This document shows positions 24,464-31,247 of a DNA stretch of 64,000 nt, piece by piece (position 1 is the first letter of the stretch; each line of letters starts with the position of its first letter). This stretch comes from an uncultured Collinsella sp. (GTDB taxonomy: Bacteria; Actinomycetota; Coriobacteriia; Coriobacteriales; Coriobacteriaceae), in NCBI GenBank assembly GCA_900550195.1, contig URRB01000008.1, positions 1 to 64,000 on the forward strand, written 5' to 3'. The notes beneath the pieces are model-generated. The model made no database searches and was not told the origin of the DNA. It saw nothing but the letters and a program-made list of their open reading frames with translations. The translations under genes were made by a program, and so were the position numbers.

Positions 24464-24829
24464 ATGGACGCCATATATGACGGAGATGACTGGGTCGATC
24501 ATTATACTTGGCGCCTGGTCGGCTCGAACGACAATGGGGATGTGGTGTTTGATGGGCTATGTCCAAAGCATCTCCATCCTTTTGTCTCGTCGTTAATTGA
24601 GAGTTCCGCTCGTGTTGCCCCCTACAGCTCGGCATCGCTTCATGATACGGACGTTTTGAAGACCATAAGGGAATCAATTGACGATGGCACGATGAGCGGC
24701 CCGCTGTTTTCTCGGCTTGTGGGGCTAGATGAGATTGGCTCGAAACGACTGCTTGCGGGCGAAAAGGTGGAACTCACTTATCGGTCGATGATTTCAATCC
24801 TGCGGCTAGCCGATGTTCTTCGCAAATAA
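24464..24829 (+). CDS. Hypothetical protein of the accessory segment
   Basis: 121 residues, not recognised. The start is taken at the ATG after GGGAAG (MDAIYDGDDWVDHYTWRLVGSND). The protein is soluble, with an acidic N-terminus, a central LHDTDVLKTIRESIDDGTMSG segment and a helical C-terminus (ISILRLADVLRK). There is no signal peptide or membrane segment. It lies alone in AT-richer DNA between tRNA-Thr and decayed minus-strand ORFs, and its last 24 bases overlap one of these. It could be a cargo gene such as an immunity or regulatory protein, but nothing in the sequence shows this. Confidence 0.5.
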   Translation: MDAIYDGDDWVDHYTWRLVGSNDNGDVVFDGLCPKHLHPFVSSLIESSARVAPYSSASLHDTDVLKTIRESIDDGTMSGPLFSRLVGLDEIGSKRLLAGEKVELTYRSMISILRLADVLRK

Positions 24830-24997
24830 ATGAGGCTTCCATGGCCATGTGGCAGCTTGTCTCACCGATGGGTGGGAGCCGAGTACTTTTCGGACGATTT
24901 GCTTGGCCTCGGCGTAGTCTTGGACGGGATCTGCCGGATCATCGAAATCCTCGACGAGATATTTCAAAGCGGCACCTTCTTAAACGGCGAACGTGAC
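24806..24997 (-). pseudogene. Decayed small ORF, possible remnant
   Basis: From a TTG at 24967 with AAGGTG five bases upstream, the frame reads KYLVEDFDDPADPVQDYAEA and continues coherently for about 54 codons. Five codons further upstream the same frame is cut by TAA at 24980-24982, with plausible coding before it. Either a short TTG-started gene or a stop-interrupted remnant is possible. The 3' end overlaps the opposite-strand gene, suggesting a recombination joint near 24830. Family unknown. Confidence 0.35.
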
Positions 24998-25023
24998 AGC
25001 GGTCCTCCCTGAATTCTATAAAA

Positions 25024-25248
25024 TCACGGCCTGACTTGGGCGGCGAATTGGCGGAGCTCGTCATCGTCCATATCGTCGAAGTGCGGCAACTACGCCAGCG
25101 CGGCCCTCTGCTCCATCAGGTACCTACCGCTCGGAGACCTGCGAATCGTCTGCAAGATGTCCTCGGGGGCGAGGGCTGGGAAATCCATGCCCTCGGGAGC
25201 GGCCAAAGAGATGGATTCACCTGCCCCTCCCATGTGTTGGGACCTCAT
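25024..25248 (-). pseudogene. Decayed small ORF with internal amber codon
   Basis: The ATG at 25248 opens a frame with coherent protein-like sequence (GESISLAAPEGMDFPALAPE and on to SPSGRYLMEQRAALA). It stops at TAG 25090-25092, then continues in the same frame as LPHFDDMDDDELRQFAAQ to TGA at 25024. A CAG to TAG change would explain this, so I read it as a nonsense-interrupted gene of about 75 codons. The family is not recognised. A 52-codon intact peptide is the alternative. Confidence 0.4.
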
Positions 25249-25285
25249 TCAGGGCATCGGCTGCATCCGGCCTTTCGCATTCGCC

Positions 25286-25329
25286 GCCCGGCCCTCCGGT
25301 CCCGCCCGGCTCTCCGGTCCCGCCCGGCC
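25286..25329. repeat. 18-bp tandem repeat, 2.4 copies
   Basis: Units GCCCGGCCCTCCGGTCCC and GCCCGGCTCTCCGGTCCC, followed by a partial third (GCCCGGCC). They differ by one base. The repeat lies in non-coding DNA. Confidence 0.8.
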
Positions 25330-25430
25330 GACGGGTTTCCCATCTACGGCAAAACGATCGCACTTATATATATGCATTCCCGGATTGGGAATATGTTTCA
25401 GCCCACGCGAGCAAAGCCTCGGCGTACTCC

Positions 25431-25487
25431 GTGGTATCTCCGCTGCGCGGCTTTGCACCCTGCAATGCCGCGCAGCGGAGATACCAC
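25431..25487. repeat. 57-bp near-perfect hairpin
   Basis: The 21-bp arms 25431-25451 and 25467-25487 are perfectly complementary. After one T/T mismatch the stem continues TTGCA/TGCAA around a CCC loop. There is no T-run. It lies in the gene-free stretch 25249-25745 of the accessory segment, where I see no supported gene. Confidence 0.75.
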
Positions 25488-25745
25488 CTGAGACGGATGT
25501 CGATGCATCGAACCCGAGACCGGGCGCTGCGGCGGGAAGCCTCTCGCACGGACAATCTGCTCGATCTTGCTGCACCCGTCTTAAAAGGTTAGACAAACTT
25601 TTAATCGTACGACATCCGTCGAACAGTCGGGGGTACACACCACTACAGAAGGCCCACGGAACGGGGGGCGAGATGGTCGGCGACGGGTTCAAGGCACTCT
25701 CCGGCCCCACGCTCCGCCAGGGAGGGCGTCGGGAGGGAGGCCGTA

Positions 25746-26201
25746 ATGGGTGAGAAGGACGAGCGGCCGGAGCGGGTGTTCCCCGGCAGGACAGACCCGT
25801 GGTTCATAGCGGCCATGGTGATTGTGGCGGGCGGTTTATCCGCGGCGTGTATCGCGTGTTTCCTGAGCTCGAGTCCCGCGCTCCTATGGGGCTGGCTCGC
25901 GCTGCTGCCCGTCCCGGCCCTCGTGGCCCTGGCCGCCCTTCCCGTCCGCAGCAACCGCCTCGAGCTCTACGGCGACCGCCTCGTCGTCGTGTACGCTGGG
26001 ACGCGTTCGGTGATACCCTACGCCCACGTGCGGAGCGTCCGGCGCACCAGGACGCTCTGGGCGGGGACGGCCAACTCGCTCGACCGCGTCTACATCGAGG
26101 CGCCCTACGACGGCGACGCCATCGTCTCGGTGACCGACAACGATGCCCTCGTGACGGAGCTGGGGCACAGGTGCGGCCTCGGGCCATACTCCCATTTTTG
26201 A
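25746..26201 (+). CDS. Membrane-anchored bacterial PH-domain protein
   Basis: 151 residues. Two adjacent membrane helices (WFIAAMVIVAGGLSAACIACF and LLWGWLALLPVPALVALAALP) are followed by a short domain. Its IPYAHVRSVRRTRTLWAGTA, ANSLDRVYIEAP and VSVTDNDALVTEL motifs match the small bacterial PH-like family often annotated DUF1200/bPH. GGGAGG lies five bases before the ATG. Its GC content and codon use are very high compared with the 24.1-24.8 kb stretch. It lies near the integrase, transcribed towards it. Function is unknown; it is a cytoplasmic-face membrane protein by prediction. Confidence 0.7.
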   Translation: MGEKDERPERVFPGRTDPWFIAAMVIVAGGLSAACIACFLSSSPALLWGWLALLPVPALVALAALPVRSNRLELYGDRLVVVYAGTRSVIPYAHVRSVRRTRTLWAGTANSLDRVYIEAPYDGDAIVSVTDNDALVTELGHRCGLGPYSHF

Positions 26202-26437
26202 GAGAGGTGCCGTCGGGCCCCCCGAAAGCCGTCTGCATTTGCAGGCCTTTATTCGAAATCGGGCGGCGCGGCTGAAAATCCCCGGCCTGAACCGCGGGGC
26301 TTCATCTACATTCGCGCAGGCGTATTCACAATCATAAAAAGATAGGCACGGGCATCCGCGTTCGCGGAAACCCGTGCCGCATTTGCGTCACCGAGATGAC
26401 CGGGTAGAATATATCTGAACGCTATTCCACATTCCCG

Positions 26438-26448
26438 TACTTGCGCTA
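26438..26448. repeat. 11-base motif flanking the integrase, copy 1
   Basis: TACTTGCGCTA, identical to 28157-28167 on the other side of the integrase gene. It could be an integrase arm-type site, or chance. Confidence 0.3.
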
Positions 26449-26477
26449 CGGATTTGGGAAAGCGCATGTCTCAGCCT

Positions 26478-27968
26478 CTACTCGACCACGGTCGCCTCGG
26501 TCGGGATGGCCCCCAGCACTGCCGCGTACTCGGTGGGGTAGAGGCGGCTTATCGTCTGAACGTCGCGGATGAGGACGTTGCGGTCGTCAGGCTCGGAGAT
26601 GCCGTAGCCGAACGCCTCGAGCGTCTCGATCGCCTCGCGGATCTTCTGCTGGAACATGGGGCCGGGGTCCACCCTCAGGCCGAGGTAGCCTCGCCACAGG
26701 CTCGGCAACACGCGCAGCATGTTCTGGATCTTGGACATCGGCTCGATGTCGGCGTAGACGTCGAGCGTGACCATGGCGTCCTTGTGCCCGAAGATCGACT
26801 GCAGCGCCTTGATGTCGCCGCCGTGGCGGATCCACTGCTTCGCGAAGGTGTGGCGCAGGCCGTGGAACGTGATCAGCTCGTCGTTGGTGCCCATGAGGCC
26901 GTTGGTCTCCGAGAACGTCTTGAACGCCCTGCGGATGTAACTGGTGGTGGCGAAGGAGCCGTCCGGCCGCGACACGACGTAGCTGTCCGCGAGGTCGCGC
27001 AGGCCGAGGGCCGATGCCTCCCGGAGCCTCTGCGAATCGATCTCGTGGATCTCTTTCAGGAAGGGGAGCAGGCCCACCGGGTCGACGGGGATCGTCCTCA
27101 AGTCGTGGTTCTTGGTGTCCTTGATGAAGGAGCCCCTGTCCTTGACGTAGGCCACCGAGTGCCTGACCGTGATGAGCCCCGACTCGAAGTCGACGTCACA
27201 CCAGCGCAGGCCGCAGACCTCGCCGATGCGCATCCCGGTGTGCAGGGCGAGCACGACCGCCCGCCTGAAGGTCGAGTCCGGCATCATCGAGGTCACCGAG
27301 TTGAGCTTCGGCACGAGGTCGGAGCGCAGCGCGTTCCTGGGCCTGGCAATGACCCTGGGCGCGAGGGCGCCGTCGAACGGGTTCCTCCCGATCGTGTCGT
27401 TGCTGCGCTTCAGCAGGACGGCGTAGAGCCGCTTGCCGAGCTTGAATGACTTGTTGAGCGTGTCCGGCGCCGTGCCCAGGGCGATCCTGCGCCTCGACCA
27501 CGCGTTGACGTCGTCGGTCGTCACCTCGTTCACGGGGACCAGACCCAGCTCGTCTCGCTCGATGTGCAGGGCGCTGTAGTGGTAGTCGTCGCGGGTCGTC
27601 GGGGTGATCCTGTTCATCTCCAGGCAGAAGTCGATGAACTTCTCGAGCGCCTCGGAAAGCGGCAGCGCGGCGTAGTCATCCCGCTGTTCGGCGGGAAGCC
27701 CGGCGCCGATAGCGGCCCTCGCCTCCTCGGCCTCGGCGAGTTCCAGCTCGACCTCCGACCTGAATTCCGCGAGGACGCGCATCGCCGCCGCCTTTCCCCG
27801 CGCGCTCTGCTTCAGGCAGGGCACGCGGGTGTTCCTGGTCCTCTGGACCTTCTTCCCGGTCATCTCGTCGGCCACCGTCACGACAGCCTGCCATTTGCCC
27901 TTGTTCTTCCTCACGCCGCCGGCTCCGCATACGCGTAAGGTTTTATTGCTGCATTTCTCGTTCTGCAT
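26478..27968 (-). CDS. Tyrosine site-specific recombinase (integrase)
   Basis: 496 residues. An N-terminal arm-binding-like region and a core-binding SAM-like domain (about 100-210) precede the catalytic domain. The catalytic residues are visible: Arg247 (TGMRIGE), Lys in IKDTKN, His369 and Arg372 (HGLRH), His395 (GHKDAM) and Tyr405 (DVYAD). About 90 residues follow the Tyr, longer than in most phage integrases. AGGAG precedes the ATG. It reads away from the tRNA-Pro fragment 250 bases upstream, the usual geometry of an element integrated at a tRNA 3' end. The gene appears intact. Confidence 0.93.
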   Translation of the reverse strand: MQNEKCSNKTLRVCGAGGVRKNKGKWQAVVTVADEMTGKKVQRTRNTRVPCLKQSARGKAAAMRVLAEFRSEVELELAEAEEARAAIGAGLPAEQRDDYAALPLSEALEKFIDFCLEMNRITPTTRDDYHYSALHIERDELGLVPVNEVTTDDVNAWSRRRIALGTAPDTLNKSFKLGKRLYAVLLKRSNDTIGRNPFDGALAPRVIARPRNALRSDLVPKLNSVTSMMPDSTFRRAVVLALHTGMRIGEVCGLRWCDVDFESGLITVRHSVAYVKDRGSFIKDTKNHDLRTIPVDPVGLLPFLKEIHEIDSQRLREASALGLRDLADSYVVSRPDGSFATTSYIRRAFKTFSETNGLMGTNDELITFHGLRHTFAKQWIRHGGDIKALQSIFGHKDAMVTLDVYADIEPMSKIQNMLRVLPSLWRGYLGLRVDPGPMFQQKIREAIETLEAFGYGISEPDDRNVLIRDVQTISRLYPTEYAAVLGAIPTEATVVE

Positions 27969-28156
27969 GTCTGCTCCTAAATCCGCAGTTGATTAGAAAC
28001 AGGCGGGCCCACCTGCGGGAACCCGGAGAGGCGACGATTCGGGGCTCCTACCCCCGTTGATTAAATCATCGGCTGCACCGCGCTCCTCGAAGCCGAAAAT
28101 ATGCTATCTGGACAGACCGCGCTGAGCTGGTAAAATTTGCAAATGCGGAAATGCGC

Positions 28157-28167
28157 TACTTGCGCTA
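28157..28167. repeat. 11-base motif flanking the integrase, copy 2
   Basis: TACTTGCGCTA inside a run of similar units (AAATGCGGAAATGCGC, CTATCTGCGC) between the integrase start and the att site. This is the expected place for arm-type sites. Confidence 0.3.
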
Positions 28168-28218
28168 TCTGCGCGTGTTTTAACAAAATAAGCACAGGTC
28201 AGGGTCGTTCTGACCTCG

Positions 28219-28263
28219 CTGGGGGTCAAGGGGTCGCTGGTTCGAATCCAGTCGTCCCGACCA
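28219..28263 (+). other. Putative att site: 3' part of tRNA-Pro(GGG)
   Basis: The sequence matches a tRNA from the anticodon loop to the CCA end: loop CTGGGGG with anticodon GGG (28221-28223), stem TCAAG, variable loop GGGTC, T-arm GCTGG-TTCGAAT-CCAGT, acceptor CGTCCCG, A73 and CCA. G72 (implying C1) with A73 is characteristic of bacterial tRNA-Pro. The 5' half is absent; upstream bases do not pair with it. This is the form left at the distal end of an element integrated in the tRNA. The intact tRNA is not in the window. Confidence 0.75.
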
Positions 28264-28272
28264 GAAGTTTGC

Positions 28273-28306
28273 AGGTCAGGCACCTAGTGCCTGACCTTTT
28301 TTGTTT
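28273..28306 (+). terminator. Terminator after the tRNA fragment
   Basis: AGGTCAGGCAC/GTGCCTGACCT, an 11-bp perfect stem with a CTA loop followed by a T-run. It is probably the original terminator of the tRNA-Pro gene, carried with the att site. Confidence 0.85.
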
Positions 28307-28371
28307 TAATCACCATGATTATTTTGCTTAAAGCAACAACGTTCCCGCTCGATGTAATCACCGAATCAAAA

Positions 28372-28430
28372 CGTGTACATCAGCCACCAAAATCGACATT
28401 TTTCGACATGTTTGGAGGCTGATGTACACG
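28372..28430. repeat. Long hairpin upstream of the CDP-alcohol phosphatidyltransferase gene
   Basis: CGTGTACATCAGCC (28372-28385) pairs with GGCTGATGTACACG (28417-28430). After one mismatch the stem continues CCAAA/TTTGG. The interior contains two CGACAT copies. It lies about 85 bases upstream of the likely -10 region near 28515. Confidence 0.7.
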
Positions 28431-28556
28431 AATGCGAAATCCCCGCCGCCTAAAAGCGCCCTCCACATGTCTGGACTCTCTATGCTTACGCTGGATAGAC
28501 ATCGCCGGAACGGGTATAGTATCGAAAGTTTTGTCGTTAACCAGCGGGGGAGTCCT

Positions 28557-29261
28557 GTGGGCATCAAAAAGAAGATCAAAAAGGAGCTTATCGGCACTTC
28601 CGATTACCCGTCGAATAAGATCTTTACGATCTCCAATTTCATCACCTTTACGCGCCTGATCCTCACCCTGGTATTTCTGTACCTGTTTGTGACGGACAAC
28701 AACCGCGTCATCGCCATCGTTATCTACGCCGTTGCCGCCTCCACCGACTGGATGGACGGTCAGATCGCCCGCATGACTAAGACGGTCTCATGGCTCGGCA
28801 AGGTCATGGATCCCATTTGCGACCGTGCGCTGCTGTTCACCGGCGTCTTGGGGCTGGTGGTCCGCGGAGAGCTGCCCATCTGGGTCTGCGTGCTCATTAT
28901 TGGCCGCGACATCTATCTGGGCATCGGCACGCTTATCGTGCGCCATTATCACCGTCGCCCCATCGATGTTGTCTTCCCCGGAAAGATTGCCACAGCGCTG
29001 CTCATGACCGGCTTCTCGCTCATGCTGCTCGGGTTCCCCGTTATTGACGGCCTGCATCTTTTACCTTCAGCCCTTACGGCCTTCCCGGGCCTCAACGGAA
29101 GCTCGATGCCCCTCGGCATCTTCTTTGTGTACGGCGGCGTGATCTTCTCCATGCTCACCGCTGTCATCTACTCCATTAAGGGCGGAGCGGCCATTAAACA
29201 GGCTCTCACGCATCCCGAGGACGAGGACATCGACTTTCTGAACCCTGAAATCGAAGACTGA
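28557..29261 (+). CDS. CDP-alcohol phosphatidyltransferase family protein
   Basis: 234 residues with four to five membrane helices. The full family active-site motif is present: DWMDGQIAR, eight residues, then GKVMDPICD. The expected reaction is transfer of a phosphatidyl group from CDP-diacylglycerol to an alcohol such as glycerol phosphate or inositol phosphate. The GTG at 28557, with GGGGGAG four bases upstream, is chosen because the longer frame starts inside a hairpin. It precedes the FHA and MerR genes, as a pgsA-like gene precedes garA in mycobacteria. A second, clearer pgsA lies at 49481. Confidence 0.82.
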   Translation: MGIKKKIKKELIGTSDYPSNKIFTISNFITFTRLILTLVFLYLFVTDNNRVIAIVIYAVAASTDWMDGQIARMTKTVSWLGKVMDPICDRALLFTGVLGLVVRGELPIWVCVLIIGRDIYLGIGTLIVRHYHRRPIDVVFPGKIATALLMTGFSLMLLGFPVIDGLHLLPSALTAFPGLNGSSMPLGIFFVYGGVIFSMLTAVIYSIKGGAAIKQALTHPEDEDIDFLNPEIED

Positions 29262-29327
29262 TTCGTTGGGGTATGATTACGTACGGTTCATTATTTGCGG
29301 CACGTCCGCGATAAGTTAGGGGTTGTC

Positions 29328-29762
29328 ATGGACAACATGGTTAACAATATGCCTCAGAATGATAAGACTGCTGACGCTACCTGCGTATTCCGCGTGCCTT
29401 CAAGCGACGTCACCGTTCCCGACCTCATGGCCAACGTGCGCATCACCGCCCCCGTTCTGTCCATCGTCAAGGGTCCGCAGACTGGTGCCGCTTTTGAGCT
29501 CGAGGATGACGTGACCACCATTGGCCGCGATCCCGCGAACGGCATCTTCCTCAATGACATGACCGTTTCGCGCAGCCACGCGCGCATTATTCGCGAGGGC
29601 CTCGGCGCTCGCATCGAGGACTTGGGCTCGCTCAATGGCACCTGGGTCGACGGTGCCATCGTCAATGCAGCCCCGCTGCACGACGGTTCTTCCGTCCAGA
29701 TCGGTACGTTTACGCTCATCTACCACGAGAGCACGCCGGAGCGCATCGAAACCGGTGAGTAG
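29328..29762 (+). CDS. FHA-domain protein, GarA-like
   Basis: 144 residues. A low-complexity N-terminal tail of about 40 residues precedes one forkhead-associated domain with its phosphothreonine-binding signature: TIGRD, SRSHARI, LGSLNGTWVDG. GarA homologues are Ser/Thr-kinase targets that control 2-oxoglutarate metabolism, and their N-terminal tail carries an ETTS-type motif. I do not see that motif clearly here (nearest: NDKTADAT), so the GarA function is uncertain. It is followed three bases later by the MerR-type gene, an actinobacterial gene order. Confidence 0.85.
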   Translation: MDNMVNNMPQNDKTADATCVFRVPSSDVTVPDLMANVRITAPVLSIVKGPQTGAAFELEDDVTTIGRDPANGIFLNDMTVSRSHARIIREGLGARIEDLGSLNGTWVDGAIVNAAPLHDGSSVQIGTFTLIYHESTPERIETGE

Positions 29763-29765
29763 GGC

Positions 29766-30644
29766 ATGGCCGAACGCAACTATCTGAGTATCGGCCAAGT
29801 CGTCAACCTACTTCGAGGCGCATACCCCGATCTTTCGAACTCAAAAATTAGATTTCTAGAGGATGAGGGGCTCATTACCCCTCATCGTACGCCTAAGGGA
29901 TACCGTCAGTACTCCAAGGAGGACGTTGATCGCCTGGAGGTCATTCTGCACCTGCAGAAGACCCGCTATATGCCACTCAACGTGATTAAGCAGCGCTTGG
30001 AAAACGCCACGGACCTGTCAACGCTCGCTTACGAGGTGGGCTTGCTGTCCGATGTTCCGCTCAAGACGGAGCCCAAGGAGACTAAGCAAAAGCTGCATCC
30101 TATCGAGACCATTCCCGATATGCTGGGCGTCGAGATTTCGTTTATCCGCTCGCTCGCCGAGAACGACCTCATTCGCATCATCAAGAGTCCGCAAAATCGT
30201 GAGCTCGTCGATGGTCGCGATTTCCCGATCATCCGCTACTGCTCCGAGCTGTCACGCTTCCATATCGAGCCGCGCAACCTGCGTCAGTACGTGTCTTCCG
30301 CCAACCGCGAGTCCTCGATGTTTGAGCAGGTGCTCGTGAGCATGCTCGGCATGGACACCTCCGATGACAAGCGCGACGCCAAGCTCGAGCGTGCGTTTAA
30401 GAAGCTTCACGACCTGACGGAGGGCGTGCACACCGCGCTGCTCAAGAACCGCGTTTTTGAGTCGCTCAACGCCGTGATCGAGGACGCCGACATCGATGCA
30501 CTCGATGAGGAAATCACTCGCTCCGAGTCAACCAAGGCCAAAAACGAAGAGATAGGCGCGCCGGCTTCGCACGAGGATTCCCTCGTAAAGCCGCTCAAGG
30601 TCGTCACCCCTTCGCAATCCGGCACCGCCACCGCGGGCAAATAA
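29766..30644 (+). CDS. MerR-family regulator, FtsR-like
   Basis: 292 residues. The N-terminal MerR winged HTH (LSIGQVVNLLRGAYPDLSNS, IRFLEDEGLI, GYRQYSKEDVDRL) is followed by an extended C-terminal region with a second HTH-like segment (IPDMLGVEISFIRSLAENDLI) and an acidic tail. This long architecture, directly downstream of a GarA-like FHA gene, matches FtsR (Rv1828) of actinobacteria, which regulates ftsZ. No metal- or drug-binding Cys cluster is visible. Start spacing suggests translational coupling to the FHA gene. Target genes cannot be read from the window. Confidence 0.83.
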   Translation: MAERNYLSIGQVVNLLRGAYPDLSNSKIRFLEDEGLITPHRTPKGYRQYSKEDVDRLEVILHLQKTRYMPLNVIKQRLENATDLSTLAYEVGLLSDVPLKTEPKETKQKLHPIETIPDMLGVEISFIRSLAENDLIRIIKSPQNRELVDGRDFPIIRYCSELSRFHIEPRNLRQYVSSANRESSMFEQVLVSMLGMDTSDDKRDAKLERAFKKLHDLTEGVHTALLKNRVFESLNAVIEDADIDALDEEITRSESTKAKNEEIGAPASHEDSLVKPLKVVTPSQSGTATAGK

Positions 30645-30684
30645 CAGCTGCCGCTTATCCGGCAACCCATTGAAAGGTCATGCA

Positions 30685-31215
30685 ATGTACGACTTCGAAT
30701 CTCAAATCGTCGACATCCCCGACTATCCCGAGCCCGGAGTCATCTTTAAAGACATCACGCCGCTCTTTGGCAATCCCGAGGCGCTCAAAGCCATGACCGA
30801 TGCCCTCGCCGAGCACTTTGCCGGCATGGGAATCACCAAGGTCGTGGGTCCCGAGGCTCGCGGCTTTATGGTTGGCGTACCGGTGGCTGTAGCCCTTGGC
30901 GCCGGCTTTGTTCCCGCACGTAAACCTGGCAAGCTACCGCGCGAGACCGTAAGTCAGAGCTACGAGCTCGAGTACGGCACCGATTCAATTGAGATCCATG
31001 CCGACGCTATCAGCTCTAAAGATACCGTGTTGATTCTGGACGACTTGGTCGCGACGGGCGGAACCGTCGAGGCAACAGGTAAACTGGTGCGAGATATGGG
31101 CGCAAAGCTTGTCGGTTACGGTTGTATCCTTGAGCTTGCGTTTCTCAACCCGCGCGAGAAGCTCACACCGTCTAATGACGATGTGGAGCTCTTTAGCCTG
31201 GTGACGGTGGACTAG
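30685..31215 (+). CDS. apt: Adenine phosphoribosyltransferase
   Basis: 176 residues. It salvages adenine with PRPP to AMP. The motifs are complete: IPDYPEPGVIFKDITPL at the N-terminus, GPEARGF, ARKPGKLPRET, and the PRPP loop VLILDDLVATGGT. The ATG at 30685 follows AAAGG seven bases upstream; an ATG five codons earlier is less likely. It lies downstream of the MerR-type gene and upstream of the NlpC/P60 gene on the same strand, with short gaps. No unusual features. Confidence 0.95.
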   Translation: MYDFESQIVDIPDYPEPGVIFKDITPLFGNPEALKAMTDALAEHFAGMGITKVVGPEARGFMVGVPVAVALGAGFVPARKPGKLPRETVSQSYELEYGTDSIEIHADAISSKDTVLILDDLVATGGTVEATGKLVRDMGAKLVGYGCILELAFLNPREKLTPSNDDVELFSLVTVD

Positions 31216-31247
31216 CCGTTACCCTTAGTTACTGGAAAGGAAGCTAC

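Noticed and set aside
25157..25753. Long plus-strand ORF across 25.2-25.75 kb
   Set aside because: It runs through the tandem repeat and the 57-bp palindrome with biased composition. The opposite strand has more protein-like sequence (decayed ORF).
28137..28331. ORF spanning the tRNA-Pro fragment and its terminator
   Set aside because: It overlaps an RNA-derived sequence and a terminator and has no ribosome-binding site. It is chance coding.
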